From: Xenococcus sp. PCC 7305
Lineage (GTDB): Bacteria; Cyanobacteriota; Cyanobacteriia; Cyanobacteriales; Xenococcaceae
Reading direction: 5' to 3'
DNA: 33,411 nucleotides
Assembly (NCBI RefSeq): GCF_000332055.1
Contig: NZ_ALVZ01000160.1
Coordinates: 1-33,411 of the forward strand
A model generated the notes under the pieces. The model ran no database searches. It worked only from the letters and a program-made list of their open reading frames with translations, and had not been told where the DNA came from. The stretch's first letter is position 1, and each line of letters opens with the position of its first letter. This document shows, in pieces, positions 8,317-18,142 of the stretch. A program made the translations under genes and the position numbers.

Positions 8317-11300
8317 TTAATCAAAATCAATGGGAAAGATACCAGAAAAAGTCATCCCACGATCCACAGTACGGACAAATATACGAGCCTTATTTGCTCG
8401 TGCAAATTCTGCTGCAGAAGAGTTTTTTAAACTTCTTACTATCGATGAAATACCTGAGCCATTCGTTCTTTGGCTTGCATTTCGGGCTGCCTGTAATGCA
8501 TTAGCTTGAATTCCCTGTCGCGTTCCAGCTCTTAATCTGGAAACACCTTTTATAATATCATCAGCAGCTGCACCACCCAAAGCCCCACTAACAGCTCCAA
8601 AAATAGATCCCAATATTGCTCCTCCCCTAGCTCCATCACGAATCGATTCACGAGGATCTGAATCCCTCTTATTAGTATTATTAAGAGAAGTTTGTGCGGC
8701 ACCTTCGATCGTACCAGCTAGAGCACCACCAGCTGTGCTGCCGATAAAACCTCCAACATACGCCCCTGCCAATGAGGCTTTTCCTGTTATTGTTGCTCCT
8801 GCTGCTAGAAAACTTGCTGCGCTGCTTAATGCGCCGCTTGCTGCGCCTGCGCTTGCTGCGCCCACGCTTGCTGCGCCCACACTTGCCGCGCCTCCAGCAG
8901 TCCCCGCACCTCCGAGAGAAGCGCCCACTGAAGACCCCAGTATTGCTCCACCTGCGGCGAAACCTCCCGCTACTGCCCCAGCCACAGTACCAATTCCTGC
9001 ATAACCAAATATATAGCCAAATGTCGCTTTCGTACTAGCGTCTTCCTGGGCAGCTTTGATACCTCCTACAATGGCACCGATGGTAGCACCTATAGCAGCA
9101 CCAATTGCCACAACTGCTAAAAACGCCAACTCACCATCTGGATCAACCATATTAATTGGGTTATTACCCGCATATAGATAGGGGCTGGCAAATTGTGCCT
9201 TGGGATCGATAGCATAAAACCGTCCCAAACGATGGTCATAAATTCGTGCCCGATAGTTATACAGACCTAACTCTGCATCAAATTCCTGTCCTGTATAGCG
9301 ATAACTAATAATTTCAGGATTACCATAAGCAGTCCCCATCAAATCCCCAAAAGGTAGATAATCAAAGGCCGTAATTACTGTTCCTGCTTCATCCACCACT
9401 ACACGAGTTGAACCAAGATGATCTTTTAGTACCGTGTAAACCTCGCCATCTTTAACCAGGGCCACTAACCCACCAATGCCATAGATATACTGTAGGGTTT
9501 GGTCGCTCACTTCCAACAGAGGATAATCATTCAAACCATGCAGATATAATTTGCTTGCCGTTTGCTTTCCTGAACTATCCTGGGATGTTTTCAAAACTCG
9601 CTGATTTCCCCCGTCATACTTAAAGGAAACTGAAGTTTCTCCCTCAAGCTCTACCTTAGTGGTTAACTGAGTTAAGGGGTCATAATCAATCTGAGAAATC
9701 TGGCGATGGGAAACAGTTTTAACATTGCCATTGGCATCATAGCTATAGGATTGAGGTTGACTCCCATTACTAACCCCGTTTACCTGATTCGTATTCTCAA
9801 TATATTTATACTCATTTGTGCTGTCTCCTCGTTTCAAGGTTTCGATATTGCCATTGAGATCGTAAGTTGTCGGTTGACCTATCCCTAAACTTGCTTGTTC
9901 ATTTTGGGAATTTTGGGCAATTTCTAACCGTCTTAACTTATCGTACTGATATTTATAGTCATAACTTTGGGGTGCATTCTCCCATATCCCATAATTAATA
10001 CTGTTTTTGGCAATATTCCCGTTGTAATATCCTGAACCCTCGTAACCATCCTTCCGATAAGCAAGAGATTGTTCCATTACTAGGGAGTTATCTGCTTTCT
10101 CGTTACCAATGCGGGTTGGCCAACCCGGAGAATTATACTCAAGACTGTTTTGTATTCCCCCATTATTTAGGGTTGTCCTGTCTAGGCTACCATCAGCATT
10201 GTAGGTATAAGTGGCAAACCGTTGGGGATTTTGGGGTGTTCCGATCGCAATGGGTTCTCCCAGGCTGTTATAGCTGTAAACCACTTCAGGAATATTATTA
10301 CTACTATCGGGATAGTGAATCTTGATCACATTGCCAAGATTATCATATTCATAGTGAACGGTTTGCGCCGCATATCCCGTAACCGTCAGGGTTTTACTGG
10401 CTACATTCCCCAACTCGTCATAACTATAGGCTTCTTCAACATCGCTATTGCCATCTCCTTGATTACTACTTAAAACCTTCCATAAACGACCGATTAAATA
10501 AGGGTTTGAACCATCGCCATCAAAGATATAGCGCTTGCGCCAAGAGTTTTGTTGAGGATAATTGGGATCAGTATCTGCTTTCTGTTGTAAGGTGCTACCA
10601 TCACCCCAGTCTCCCGAAAACCATCCTTCCTCAATTAAACGTCCTATCGCATCATATTTCTTGTAAAGAATAGTACTAGATGCTAAACCTACTGCATCTA
10701 CCATAAACCGAGGTTGACCTGAGGGATCATAGATATATTTGGTTGTTCCTGAATCTGGGTTAGTTTGGCTAGTCATTTGTCCGAGGAAATCATAGTCCAT
10801 GGTGATTTCCCAAGCATCAGGTTGTGAACCAGTCGGAGGGAAAAACTGATTCGGCAGCAATACTTTCACGACATTTCCCGCATCATCATAAATATTGCGA
10901 GTGGTTTGATAAACATCGCCTCCTGCCTCTATGGGTCCTGATTTTTTAGCTAAGGTCTGTCCTAATTGATCTTTGAGGGTGTAAACAGGAGTTCCATCAG
11001 CATCAGTTAGCTTTTCGACTAAATATTGCCCAGATGGATAAGAATCTTCCGCAAAAAATCCTTGTAGATTTGTCCCATACTCACTGGTGACAATATGAGT
11101 ATTACCATTGCCTATGGCGAATGCTTTCCCTGGTATTCCCTGCTGAATGGGACGATTCAAGGGTGATGCTTCATATACTATTCTACTGTAGGGATAACCT
11201 TCATCATCAGGATAATAATTAGCGACTTCTCCCGTTAATACCCCCGATTCCCAATTTATATTTTCGACAAATGTTTGCCGATAACCGAAGAGAGTATTAT

Positions 11301-14300
11301 TAAACCGCACTGTTTTTGTCGCGATCGCCTCACGATTCAGATCGTCATAAACTGTTTCAGTTACGAGACAATTACCTTCTTCTAATGCTTGGGTTTGCCT
11401 TTCTTTTCCTGCACCATCACTATAGGTAATACCAATTTGAGGATTTTTAAAAGTGAGAATATTGGCAAAAGCAACCTCATCTGCGGTGAATAACTCCAGC
11501 GCACCAGTAATATTATTTTCTACGGTTTGAGCAAATATTTGTTGACCATCAGCATAAAATAAAACTGTGTTATTTACGGCGATCAATAACCATTCATGGG
11601 GAATGGCGCCCGTGTTAGCAATTTGAGAAGATGAACCCTTGAGGGTTAAAGTCCAACCCTGATTTTGTGTCCAGGTAACAGTTAATTGATCGCCAATGCG
11701 AACACCTAAAGGTTGTTGTAGAGGCTTTTGCGGATGAATTGATAACCTGACGCCATAGTTACTAAAAGATGCCGTAGCTTGATAAGTAATGCTATCTAAA
11801 GTATTTCCTCTGTGCAGTAAAGCATTATTTTCTGCCTGCCAATTATCTCCTCTACTGTTTTCCGCCAAGGAAGAGTTAGAGGTGGGTTCCCAATCTTCTC
11901 GCCATTGTTCACCATTAGCGAAGTTAGCATAGACTCCCCCTTCTGCTGCACCAATACTGAGACTACTATTAGGTTCATCTTGAGAAAAGACATAATTTGC
12001 CTCATCATTTCCTTGTCGAGTTAGATAGTTTGTTGTCACCCCACTAACTGTCTCAGAAAGTCCAATTTCTGCTACTTTTCGTTGGAAAGAATCATAAAGA
12101 TAACGCACCGTATCGCCACTATTTCCGAGTTGTGCGCTAACAGTTTTGTCTCTAGTTTCATAAACATTGCCTTGGAAACTACCCATCAAAGGGATAAAGC
12201 AAATATCATCAATTAAAAGAGATTTAGATGTTTTTTGATTGGATATTTCTAGTCCTAAATTTGTTCCTTGAATTTGCTCTGAACTAATTGCATAATGCCA
12301 ATATTTCCACTTACTATCAGTAGATTTAATGGAGGCCGTAATAGGATTTCCCACAGAGTTATTACCATTATAAAATTGTAATTTAACTTCAGCTTTTCCT
12401 CCATCTGTCTCAAACCCTGTTTCTGTTTTAAACCAAGCAGAAATAATATAACTTTGCTGAGTATTAGTTATCGTCAGAGCTGTTTGTTTCTTGAGTGTTA
12501 AATTGGGTTTTAATTGCAAACTAGCAAAGCCTGTATGAGCATCTCCCTTGACAATAAAATCATTGATATCCCCTTGACTTACAGTCCAATCACTAAGATT
12601 TTCGCAGGCTTCAAATCCTGTATAAGTTGCTTCTTCAACAGTTGCATTACTAAACTGAGCAACAGGATAAAGTTGCTGCTTATCTAATATGACTGAGCTG
12701 TGAATTCCCTTGACATCAATTGAATCTTGTGCGACTCCCTTTGAACTGCGCGAAACTACTTCAGAAGCCTTTAACCAATCTGTTATATTTGGTTCGGTTT
12801 GATTATCCCATTGTTCAAAAACAGCGGATTCATTAAGTCCTTGATAACTTCTGTATAAACCCCATTTCCCCTCTCCCCAATCTTTCCAAGTCGAAGTGGC
12901 GATCGCTGTTGTTTTATCATTAGTTTTGCGAACATCTTGGACAACAGGAGTTAAGATATTTTGCTGTCTTAATTCATCATATTTTTCCCAACCATAGATA
13001 GAAGTTTGTGTCAGTATTTCCTCTTCTCCTAAACTATTATAATTTTTAGTTTTCTGTGTCTTTAATAATCCGGTTGCTGAGTCATATTCATATTCAACTT
13101 CTCGTTTAATTCCTACATTTGAGGCATTAACCTTAGAGTCTATGCTACTAATTTCTTGGCAATAGAGAATACTTTCTTCTCGTTTCTGTTGGAGATAGAA
13201 ACCGTATAAATTAACGCTAGCTGGCTCTTCTAATTTCTGCCTTTCCGTAACGATGTCATATTCCACAGTTTGGCGAGTTAATTCCTCACCTGTAGAACTA
13301 TAGGCTTTTTGTTGATATAAAGAGCCATGTAATAAGCTGTAATAATAAGGAGGTATGCCCTTAAAATCTTCAAAGCCTAAACTTGCTGCTGAAAGTCCAT
13401 TGAAGAAAAAATATTCAGTCTTACCAAAAGGAGTTAATCGTGGATTTTCACTACCTTGAATTACCGTAATATGAGGATATTCTGTAACAATGCTTTGACT
13501 ACTAATGACTACCTTCCCTGTGTCATAATCATAGCTAGTCTGACTTTCTTGGTAGCCATCATTAATAGTGACTTGAATAACTGGAAAATCAACTACCCTA
13601 TCTTTAATTGATTTGTCAGCAATATAATATAGATTTAAATTTGAGGCTTGATCAAAATTATCTCCTCTATAAGTAACAAAAGCATTAAATCCAGCTAATA
13701 TTGTTCCCGATCTTCCTTCACTACTTTCGTTATCAACATAAATTCTTTCCGCAAGAAATTCAGTATCAACAACCTTGTCATTTTTCAACAAAAATATTTG
13801 ACTTTCTCCACTATTCGTTTCGCAAGCAATATAAAAAGGCGCCCGATTAATGATGCTATCTGGATTAATTCCCGATGGAATTGATCGTCGATCTTTATTT
13901 AGTTGACCTTGATTATTTCTGTGAAAAATACCATTTCCAATGGTTACAAAATCACCACTAATAGTAGGCTGATACTCATCTTTTGACCAGGAACCTTGTA
14001 TCTCAGCATTTGTCCAGCGATCGCGATAAGGATCGTAAGCTTTGATTTCACTAGAACTAGAACTTGAGGCGATCGCTAAATCCGAACCATAAGCAAACTT
14101 AGTGGCTCCATTACCAACCCTGAGATTATCTTCTTGCCAAATGCTGCCATTGTATCGCCAAATATGTTCAACATTTGCCACCAAACTACCGGTAGTTAGA
14201 GAATAGAAAAAAGGTTCTTCTGTATCTTGAGGTAGGCTATAGGAATTGCTTAATGGAGAAGCAACCTTAAACTTCGCATCCCATTGATAGATTCGCACTT

Positions 14301-16221
14301 CATAGTCAATATTAGTCCCAAAGGACTTAATAAAAGTTGCTGTGGCAGAATTATTACTTAAACTCCAATCAAAATAGGGATTACCCGTTTCATCTTGTTC
14401 AACTAGACTAATATTACCAATATCTTTTCTAGTCCATTGCTGGTAAATTTCATCTTGGTAATATAACACCAGTCCACAGCTTTTAGAAGCAGCATCATAG
14501 ATCCCGATGGTGAAATAATTACCTAATGCAGCTAAACTATAATTACCTTTACTTATACTTATCCTGCTACTTCTATCATTCCATATTTTTGATTGCTGAT
14601 TCCAAACCCATAATTTAGTATTTCCACCAGACACAGCAGCAACCACAAAATCACTACCAACAGCAAGGTTTGTCTGGGCATCACTTGAAGGTAAATCCAA
14701 AGAGTAATTTTCATAACTCCATTGTCCAAATCGTCCCATTTCCTGATGAAATAGGTAAACCCTCATCTCGGAATTTGTCTTGAAACTTAGGGCAAAGAAA
14801 TCCCTCTGAGCTATCACCTGTAAACTATCGATATCTAGTTTAAAGTTGAAACCTCCTGCGCTTGGTTGATAACTTATCCAATTACCATTCCAACTATAGA
14901 GTTTGATATCCAAATTTTGCCGACTTTCGTCATAGTAAGTAACTACAACATAATCACTACCAAACCAAACGCGAGGAATCCCCACACCAAAGATCTTTGT
15001 TTGATGGGATGTCCCGACTAAATCCTTTTTATCGTAAGTAAAATTAGCAATACCACCAGCAGGATAGGTAATATTCTTTAACCCACCACGATGAATATTC
15101 TCATCTATATCCTTGGTGTAATATTCAAATTTATAACCAGGTAATGACTCGCCATCGACATTTTTCTGAGTTATGCCTATTAGATAACGCTTATAGAAAT
15201 CGGCATTATTAAAATCAATTAGTGAAACATTCTCTAATTCATAGTCGAATTGGAAATAAAATAAGAGAGATTCTGATTCTTCTTGTCTTACTTCAATAGA
15301 GTCGAGAAACTTAGTCTCATACCTATCTTGATAAGCATAAAGGTTTGATTGTCCAGTATATTCATGAGGAATCTGATACTCTCTTATTTGGTTATCATAT
15401 TGTTTAGATTTATAGACAAAACTAACAGTACGTCCATCTATAGCAGTAATTCTTTTTAGGTAACAAGCCTTTGTATATTGATAACCATCAGTGCCAATTT
15501 CTTCTAAATCAACTTCATAATTAAAAGTAACTTTTTCTCCCCAAGTATTACGAATTTCTGCCAAATTCCAAGCTAGGGCGATCGGTTCCTGTCCTGATAT
15601 ATTGGTACTGCTATCAATCCAATTACCATTTCCCTTGCCCCATTTTACTCCCCATTGAATGTATGGATTATCTTGTGGGAAGTTCCCTTCTTTGCCTCCA
15701 TAAATTTGCTTGACCCCATTTTCCTTAACAATCACCCATGTTTCATCTTGCGGATAGTAGCGAATATCCCAGGGTTTATAGTCTTCCGTCTCAAAATTCA
15801 AAGATTCTATACTCACTCCATCTTTGGCTAAATTGACCCCATCTTGATATAGCCTACTAGCCCCTCCGCCAGAAACAATATAGTATTCGTTATCGTAGCC
15901 AGATCCAGTACTTTTATTATCAATGGCGATCATTTCATAGGGCATATCCCAGCCCAAGCCCAAAATCCCCGTCGGTGCTTCCAAGTTCCAAGTATCCACC
16001 AGATTTTGAATATTACTCCGGTACATGATGGCGACTTGAACATCTAAATCACTTCTACCCGGAAGAGAGATTAATTCTAAAGGTAGGTTAACATCACCTC
16101 GGAAGAGATTTACTGCATTAGGGATATTTCCGATACCTCCCCCATCTATCTGAAAGGTTCGGATAACTGGGAATTTAGATAGAGTGCTTGGGGAGTAGCC
16201 ACTGGAAGTGATTTGGTTCAT
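8317..16221 (-). CDS. Giant SpvB/RHS-repeat protein, Tc-toxin (TcB-TcC)-like, with a glycine-rich C-terminus
   Basis: 2634 residues with no signal peptide. Residues about 20-130 resemble the SpvB N-terminus (GDVNLPLELISLPGR, then TGILGLGWDMPYE). Residues about 390-870 contain repeated hydrophobic/aromatic units (LYSWNGNW, LWVWNQQSKIWND) that suggest a beta-propeller. Two jelly-roll-like, possibly carbohydrate-binding, segments follow at about 1204-1347 and 1437-1605. The YD-repeat RHS core runs from about 1605 to 2360 (YDDAGNVVKV, YDAIGRLIEEG, YEYDNLGNVIKI), ending in the conserved RHS closing region (YNYRARIYDHRLGRFYAIDP) and NPINMVDPDG. Such shells enclose a C-terminal toxin tip. Here the last about 270 residues are Gly/Ala-rich, with glycine-zipper hydrophobic stretches and a five-residue tandem repeat, then a basic tail ending GIFPIDFD. 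I recognise no toxin domain and no immunity gene. It could be a pore-forming tip, a degraded tip or a surface protein. Confidence 0.9.
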   Translation of the reverse strand: MNQITSSGYSPSTLSKFPVIRTFQIDGGGIGNIPNAVNLFRGDVNLPLELISLPGRSDLDVQVAIMYRSNIQNLVDTWNLEAPTGILGLGWDMPYEMIAIDNKSTGSGYDNEYYIVSGGGASRLYQDGVNLAKDGVSIESLNFETEDYKPWDIRYYPQDETWVIVKENGVKQIYGGKEGNFPQDNPYIQWGVKWGKGNGNWIDSSTNISGQEPIALAWNLAEIRNTWGEKVTFNYEVDLEEIGTDGYQYTKACYLKRITAIDGRTVSFVYKSKQYDNQIREYQIPHEYTGQSNLYAYQDRYETKFLDSIEVRQEESESLLFYFQFDYELENVSLIDFNNADFYKRYLIGITQKNVDGESLPGYKFEYYTKDIDENIHRGGLKNITYPAGGIANFTYDKKDLVGTSHQTKIFGVGIPRVWFGSDYVVVTYYDESRQNLDIKLYSWNGNWISYQPSAGGFNFKLDIDSLQVIAQRDFFALSFKTNSEMRVYLFHQEMGRFGQWSYENYSLDLPSSDAQTNLAVGSDFVVAAVSGGNTKLWVWNQQSKIWNDRSSRISISKGNYSLAALGNYFTIGIYDAASKSCGLVLYYQDEIYQQWTRKDIGNISLVEQDETGNPYFDWSLSNNSATATFIKSFGTNIDYEVRIYQWDAKFKVASPLSNSYSLPQDTEEPFFYSLTTGSLVANVEHIWRYNGSIWQEDNLRVGNGATKFAYGSDLAIASSSSSSEIKAYDPYRDRWTNAEIQGSWSKDEYQPTISGDFVTIGNGIFHRNNQGQLNKDRRSIPSGINPDSIINRAPFYIACETNSGESQIFLLKNDKVVDTEFLAERIYVDNESSEGRSGTILAGFNAFVTYRGDNFDQASNLNLYYIADKSIKDRVVDFPVIQVTINDGYQESQTSYDYDTGKVVISSQSIVTEYPHITVIQGSENPRLTPFGKTEYFFFNGLSAASLGFEDFKGIPPYYYSLLHGSLYQQKAYSSTGEELTRQTVEYDIVTERQKLEEPASVNLYGFYLQQKREESILYCQEISSIDSKVNASNVGIKREVEYEYDSATGLLKTQKTKNYNSLGEEEILTQTSIYGWEKYDELRQQNILTPVVQDVRKTNDKTTAIATSTWKDWGEGKWGLYRSYQGLNESAVFEQWDNQTEPNITDWLKASEVVSRSSKGVAQDSIDVKGIHSSVILDKQQLYPVAQFSNATVEEATYTGFEACENLSDWTVSQGDINDFIVKGDAHTGFASLQLKPNLTLKKQTALTITNTQQSYIISAWFKTETGFETDGGKAEVKLQFYNGNNSVGNPITASIKSTDSKWKYWHYAISSEQIQGTNLGLEISNQKTSKSLLIDDICFIPLMGSFQGNVYETRDKTVSAQLGNSGDTVRYLYDSFQRKVAEIGLSETVSGVTTNYLTRQGNDEANYVFSQDEPNSSLSIGAAEGGVYANFANGEQWREDWEPTSNSSLAENSRGDNWQAENNALLHRGNTLDSITYQATASFSNYGVRLSIHPQKPLQQPLGVRIGDQLTVTWTQNQGWTLTLKGSSSQIANTGAIPHEWLLIAVNNTVLFYADGQQIFAQTVENNITGALELFTADEVAFANILTFKNPQIGITYSDGAGKERQTQALEEGNCLVTETVYDDLNREAIATKTVRFNNTLFGYRQTFVENINWESGVLTGEVANYYPDDEGYPYSRIVYEASPLNRPIQQGIPGKAFAIGNGNTHIVTSEYGTNLQGFFAEDSYPSGQYLVEKLTDADGTPVYTLKDQLGQTLAKKSGPIEAGGDVYQTTRNIYDDAGNVVKVLLPNQFFPPTGSQPDAWEITMDYDFLGQMTSQTNPDSGTTKYIYDPSGQPRFMVDAVGLASSTILYKKYDAIGRLIEEGWFSGDWGDGSTLQQKADTDPNYPQQNSWRKRYIFDGDGSNPYLIGRLWKVLSSNQGDGNSDVEEAYSYDELGNVASKTLTVTGYAAQTVHYEYDNLGNVIKIHYPDSSNNIPEVVYSYNSLGEPIAIGTPQNPQRFATYTYNADGSLDRTTLNNGGIQNSLEYNSPGWPTRIGNEKADNSLVMEQSLAYRKDGYEGSGYYNGNIAKNSINYGIWENAPQSYDYKYQYDKLRRLEIAQNSQNEQASLGIGQPTTYDLNGNIETLKRGDSTNEYKYIENTNQVNGVSNGSQPQSYSYDANGNVKTVSHRQISQIDYDPLTQLTTKVELEGETSVSFKYDGGNQRVLKTSQDSSGKQTASKLYLHGLNDYPLLEVSDQTLQYIYGIGGLVALVKDGEVYTVLKDHLGSTRVVVDEAGTVITAFDYLPFGDLMGTAYGNPEIISYRYTGQEFDAELGLYNYRARIYDHRLGRFYAIDPKAQFASPYLYAGNNPINMVDPDGELAFLAVVAIGAAIGATIGAIVGGIKAAQEDASTKATFGYIFGYAGIGTVAGAVAGGFAAGGAILGSSVGASLGGAGTAGGAASVGAASVGAASAGAASGALSSAASFLAAGATITGKASLAGAYVGGFIGSTAGGALAGTIEGAAQTSLNNTNKRDSDPRESIRDGARGGAILGSIFGAVSGALGGAAADDIIKGVSRLRAGTRQGIQANALQAARNASQRTNGSGISSIVRSLKNSSAAEFARANKARIFVRTVDRGMTFSGIFPIDFD
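8837..8896. repeat. 15-base tandem repeat inside the RHS gene
   Basis: Four consecutive 15-base units beginning CTTG(C/C)(T/C)GCGCC, at 8837, 8852, 8867 and 8882. They encode GAAS plus V or A on the minus strand. Units 2 and 3 differ by a single base, which suggests recent slippage. The array falls in the Gly/Ala-rich C-terminal region. Confidence 0.85.
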
Positions 16222-16405
16222 TTTAAAAATATCTTCTGTTATTAATCTACAAATTAAAGCTATCCAACTTATTCATTACTAAAAGATATGTCGGAAATAT
16301 TTTTATATGCATTTATCGCTATATTAACGTTCGTTCGATGACTACAAAATTAATTAGTGGCAACCAGGCAGGGAGCAGAAGGAGATATTTTTCCTTTAAG
16401 CTTAC

Positions 16406-17170
16406 TCAAACAGTGGCAGAAATGCTTCTAAGTAGATCAATGATTTTATCAGCCTGTTGATGAAACTCTGGTTGACGCTTGATACCATAATCGCGATCGC
16501 TTGGAAGATTGATGGTGATTTCTTCTTTCACGGTACCCGGTCGAGCCGAGAGAATATAAACCCTTTGGGATAGAAACACTGCTTCTTGAACATCATGGGT
16601 GATCATAAAAATCGTGCAACCAGTTTTATGCCAAATTTCTAAGAGAAACTGCTGCATATTCTCTTTTGTTTGAATATCTAAAGCGCCGAACGGCTCATCC
16701 ATTAAAAGTATTTTTGGATTGGTAGCTAAAGCCCGCGCGATCGCAACCCGTTGCTTCATGCCTCCCGATAACTCTTTGGGATAGGACTTGGCAAAATCGG
16801 ATAGACCGACAATGTTTAGATAATAAGAAGCTTCTTCTCTACGTTTCCTCCGAGAAATGCCCAGTAGTTTTAACCCAAACTCGACGTTTTTCTGAACATT
16901 CATCCAGGGATAAAGAGTATATTTTTGGAACACCATGCCGCGATCGGCACCAGGACCAGTAACGATCGCATTATCAACGGTGATTTCTCCTCCAGTGGGG
17001 AAATCTAAACCGGCAATTAAGCGCAACAAAGTAGATTTGCCAGAACCCGATGCTCCCACCACACAAACGAATTCCCCTGTCTCCACATGCATATTAATAT
17101 CTTTAAGCGCAACAACCGCTCCTTTTTTGGTGGAGAATTCTTTATAGAGATTAGAAATTTCAAGATGCAT
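16406..17170 (-). CDS. ABC importer ATPase, nitrate/sulfonate/taurine family
   Basis: 254 residues. All ATPase motifs are present: Walker A GASGSGKST (K45), Q-loop Q82, signature LSGGM (134-138), Walker B ILLMDEP (154-160, catalytic E159) and H-loop H192. The sequence around FQKYTLYPWMNVQKNVEFGL is typical of the SsuB/TauB/NrtD branch, and the protein lacks the C-terminal regulatory domain found in some other importers. It would energise the permease encoded 22 bases upstream. The gene order on the minus strand is binding protein, permease, ATPase, which is a complete importer. Confidence 0.92.
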   Translation of the reverse strand: MHLEISNLYKEFSTKKGAVVALKDINMHVETGEFVCVVGASGSGKSTLLRLIAGLDFPTGGEITVDNAIVTGPGADRGMVFQKYTLYPWMNVQKNVEFGLKLLGISRRKRREEASYYLNIVGLSDFAKSYPKELSGGMKQRVAIARALATNPKILLMDEPFGALDIQTKENMQQFLLEIWHKTGCTIFMITHDVQEAVFLSQRVYILSARPGTVKEEITINLPSDRDYGIKRQPEFHQQADKIIDLLRSISATV

Positions 17171-17176
17171 TGTGTT

Positions 17177-17197
17177 AATTAAAAATTAAAAATTAAT
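17177..17197. repeat. AT-only heptamer repeat at the end of the permease gene
   Basis: Three heptamers, AATTAAA, AATTAAA and AATTAAT, fill the gap between the ATPase and permease genes and include the permease stop codon. Being AT-only, this may simply be low-complexity sequence, but the length and phase match the other heptamer arrays. Confidence 0.5.
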
Positions 17198-18032
17198 CAA
17201 GTGCCCATTTGCAGGTAAGTCTAAGAAAGAGGCGAAAAGATAGATCTAGAGCAAAACCAATTAAACCTAAAACGATGAGACAAGCAAATATTTCGTCGGT
17301 TTTTAAAAACTTCTGAGCCAACAAAATTCTCTTTCCTAAACCTTCTGAAGCTGCTAGCAATTCGGCCACAACTACTAAATTCCAGGATGCAGCCATATTA
17401 ACCCGAAAAGCATCTAGCATACTGGGAATAATATAAGGGGTAATAACTTGAGATAAAACTTGCCAACGTGAGCCGCCCAAGGTGTAAGTTGTTTCGATTA
17501 AATCTTTAGGAATGAATTTAACTGCATCCATAATCATCAGAACATTAAAAAACAATGTACCAATGAAAATCAAAGCAATTTTAGGAGGTTCATCTATTCC
17601 CAGGTAAATGATTAATAGAGGAATGAATGCAGGGGCTGGCATATAACGGACAATGCCAATTATAGGTTCAAATAAAGATCTAATGCTGGCAAAAGATCCC
17701 ATCATAATTCCTAGAGGAATCGCCACTAGTGTCGACAAGAAAAACCCAATTGTAACTCTAGTAAAACTTGCCGCAATATCTTTAGTTAAAAATCCTTTTT
17801 GCCATAATCTCACCAATGCATCTATGACATCAGATGGGGAAGGTAAAAATGTAGGATTAACACCCGAATAAGTAGCAAATAGAAACCAACATAGTAAGGG
17901 AATCAAGATAGAAAAACCCATCATTCCCCAAGATAAAGACTTTGGAATATCCTCTGCAATTCGCCAAAATACGGTGGGTTCTATCCCAGATATTTTTTGT
18001 CTGGAGAATTCTTTCTTTGTGTTAGATTTCAT
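17193..18032 (-). CDS. ABC importer permease, SsuC/TauC family
   Basis: 279 residues. A cytoplasmic N-terminus of about 40 residues is followed by about six membrane segments (for example MMGFSILIPLLCWFLFATYSG and FFLSTLVAIPLGIMMGS). The cytoplasmic coupling (EAA) loop reads IETTYTLGGSRWQVLSQVITP, with the conserved Gly, and docks the ATPase. The family moves nitrate, sulfonates, taurine, sulfate esters, cyanate or pyrimidines; the permease sequence alone does not say which. It is followed after 22 bases by its ATPase and preceded by 110 bases containing a heptamer array and then the binding-protein gene. Confidence 0.92.
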   Translation of the reverse strand: MKSNTKKEFSRQKISGIEPTVFWRIAEDIPKSLSWGMMGFSILIPLLCWFLFATYSGVNPTFLPSPSDVIDALVRLWQKGFLTKDIAASFTRVTIGFFLSTLVAIPLGIMMGSFASIRSLFEPIIGIVRYMPAPAFIPLLIIYLGIDEPPKIALIFIGTLFFNVLMIMDAVKFIPKDLIETTYTLGGSRWQVLSQVITPYIIPSMLDAFRVNMAASWNLVVVAELLAASEGLGKRILLAQKFLKTDEIFACLIVLGLIGFALDLSFRLFLRLTCKWALD

Positions 18033-18099
18033 AACAAAAGCTAAAAAACTAAAAAAACAAGGGATAAAAACTGAAAGACTCGAATCTACAACTTATCCC

Positions 18100-18134
18100 C
18101 TAACACCTAATACCTAACACCTAATACCTAACAC
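18100..18134. repeat. Heptamer repeat (CTAACAC/CTAATAC family)
   Basis: Five heptamers alternating CTAACAC and CTAATAC (a 14-base period), just downstream of the binding-protein gene and inside the ABC operon. The same family recurs at 23139-23166. An STRR-type cyanobacterial repeat. Confidence 0.85.
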
Positions 18135-18142
18135 CTAACTAA

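Noticed and set aside
8735-9038. Open frames on the plus strand, Pro/Ala- and Leu/Arg-rich
   Set aside because: They are the complement of the Gly/Ala-rich repeat part of the RHS gene; the composition is an artefact of that repeat.
18100-18134. Possible CRISPR array
   Set aside because: The repeats are seven bases long and directly adjacent, with no spacers.
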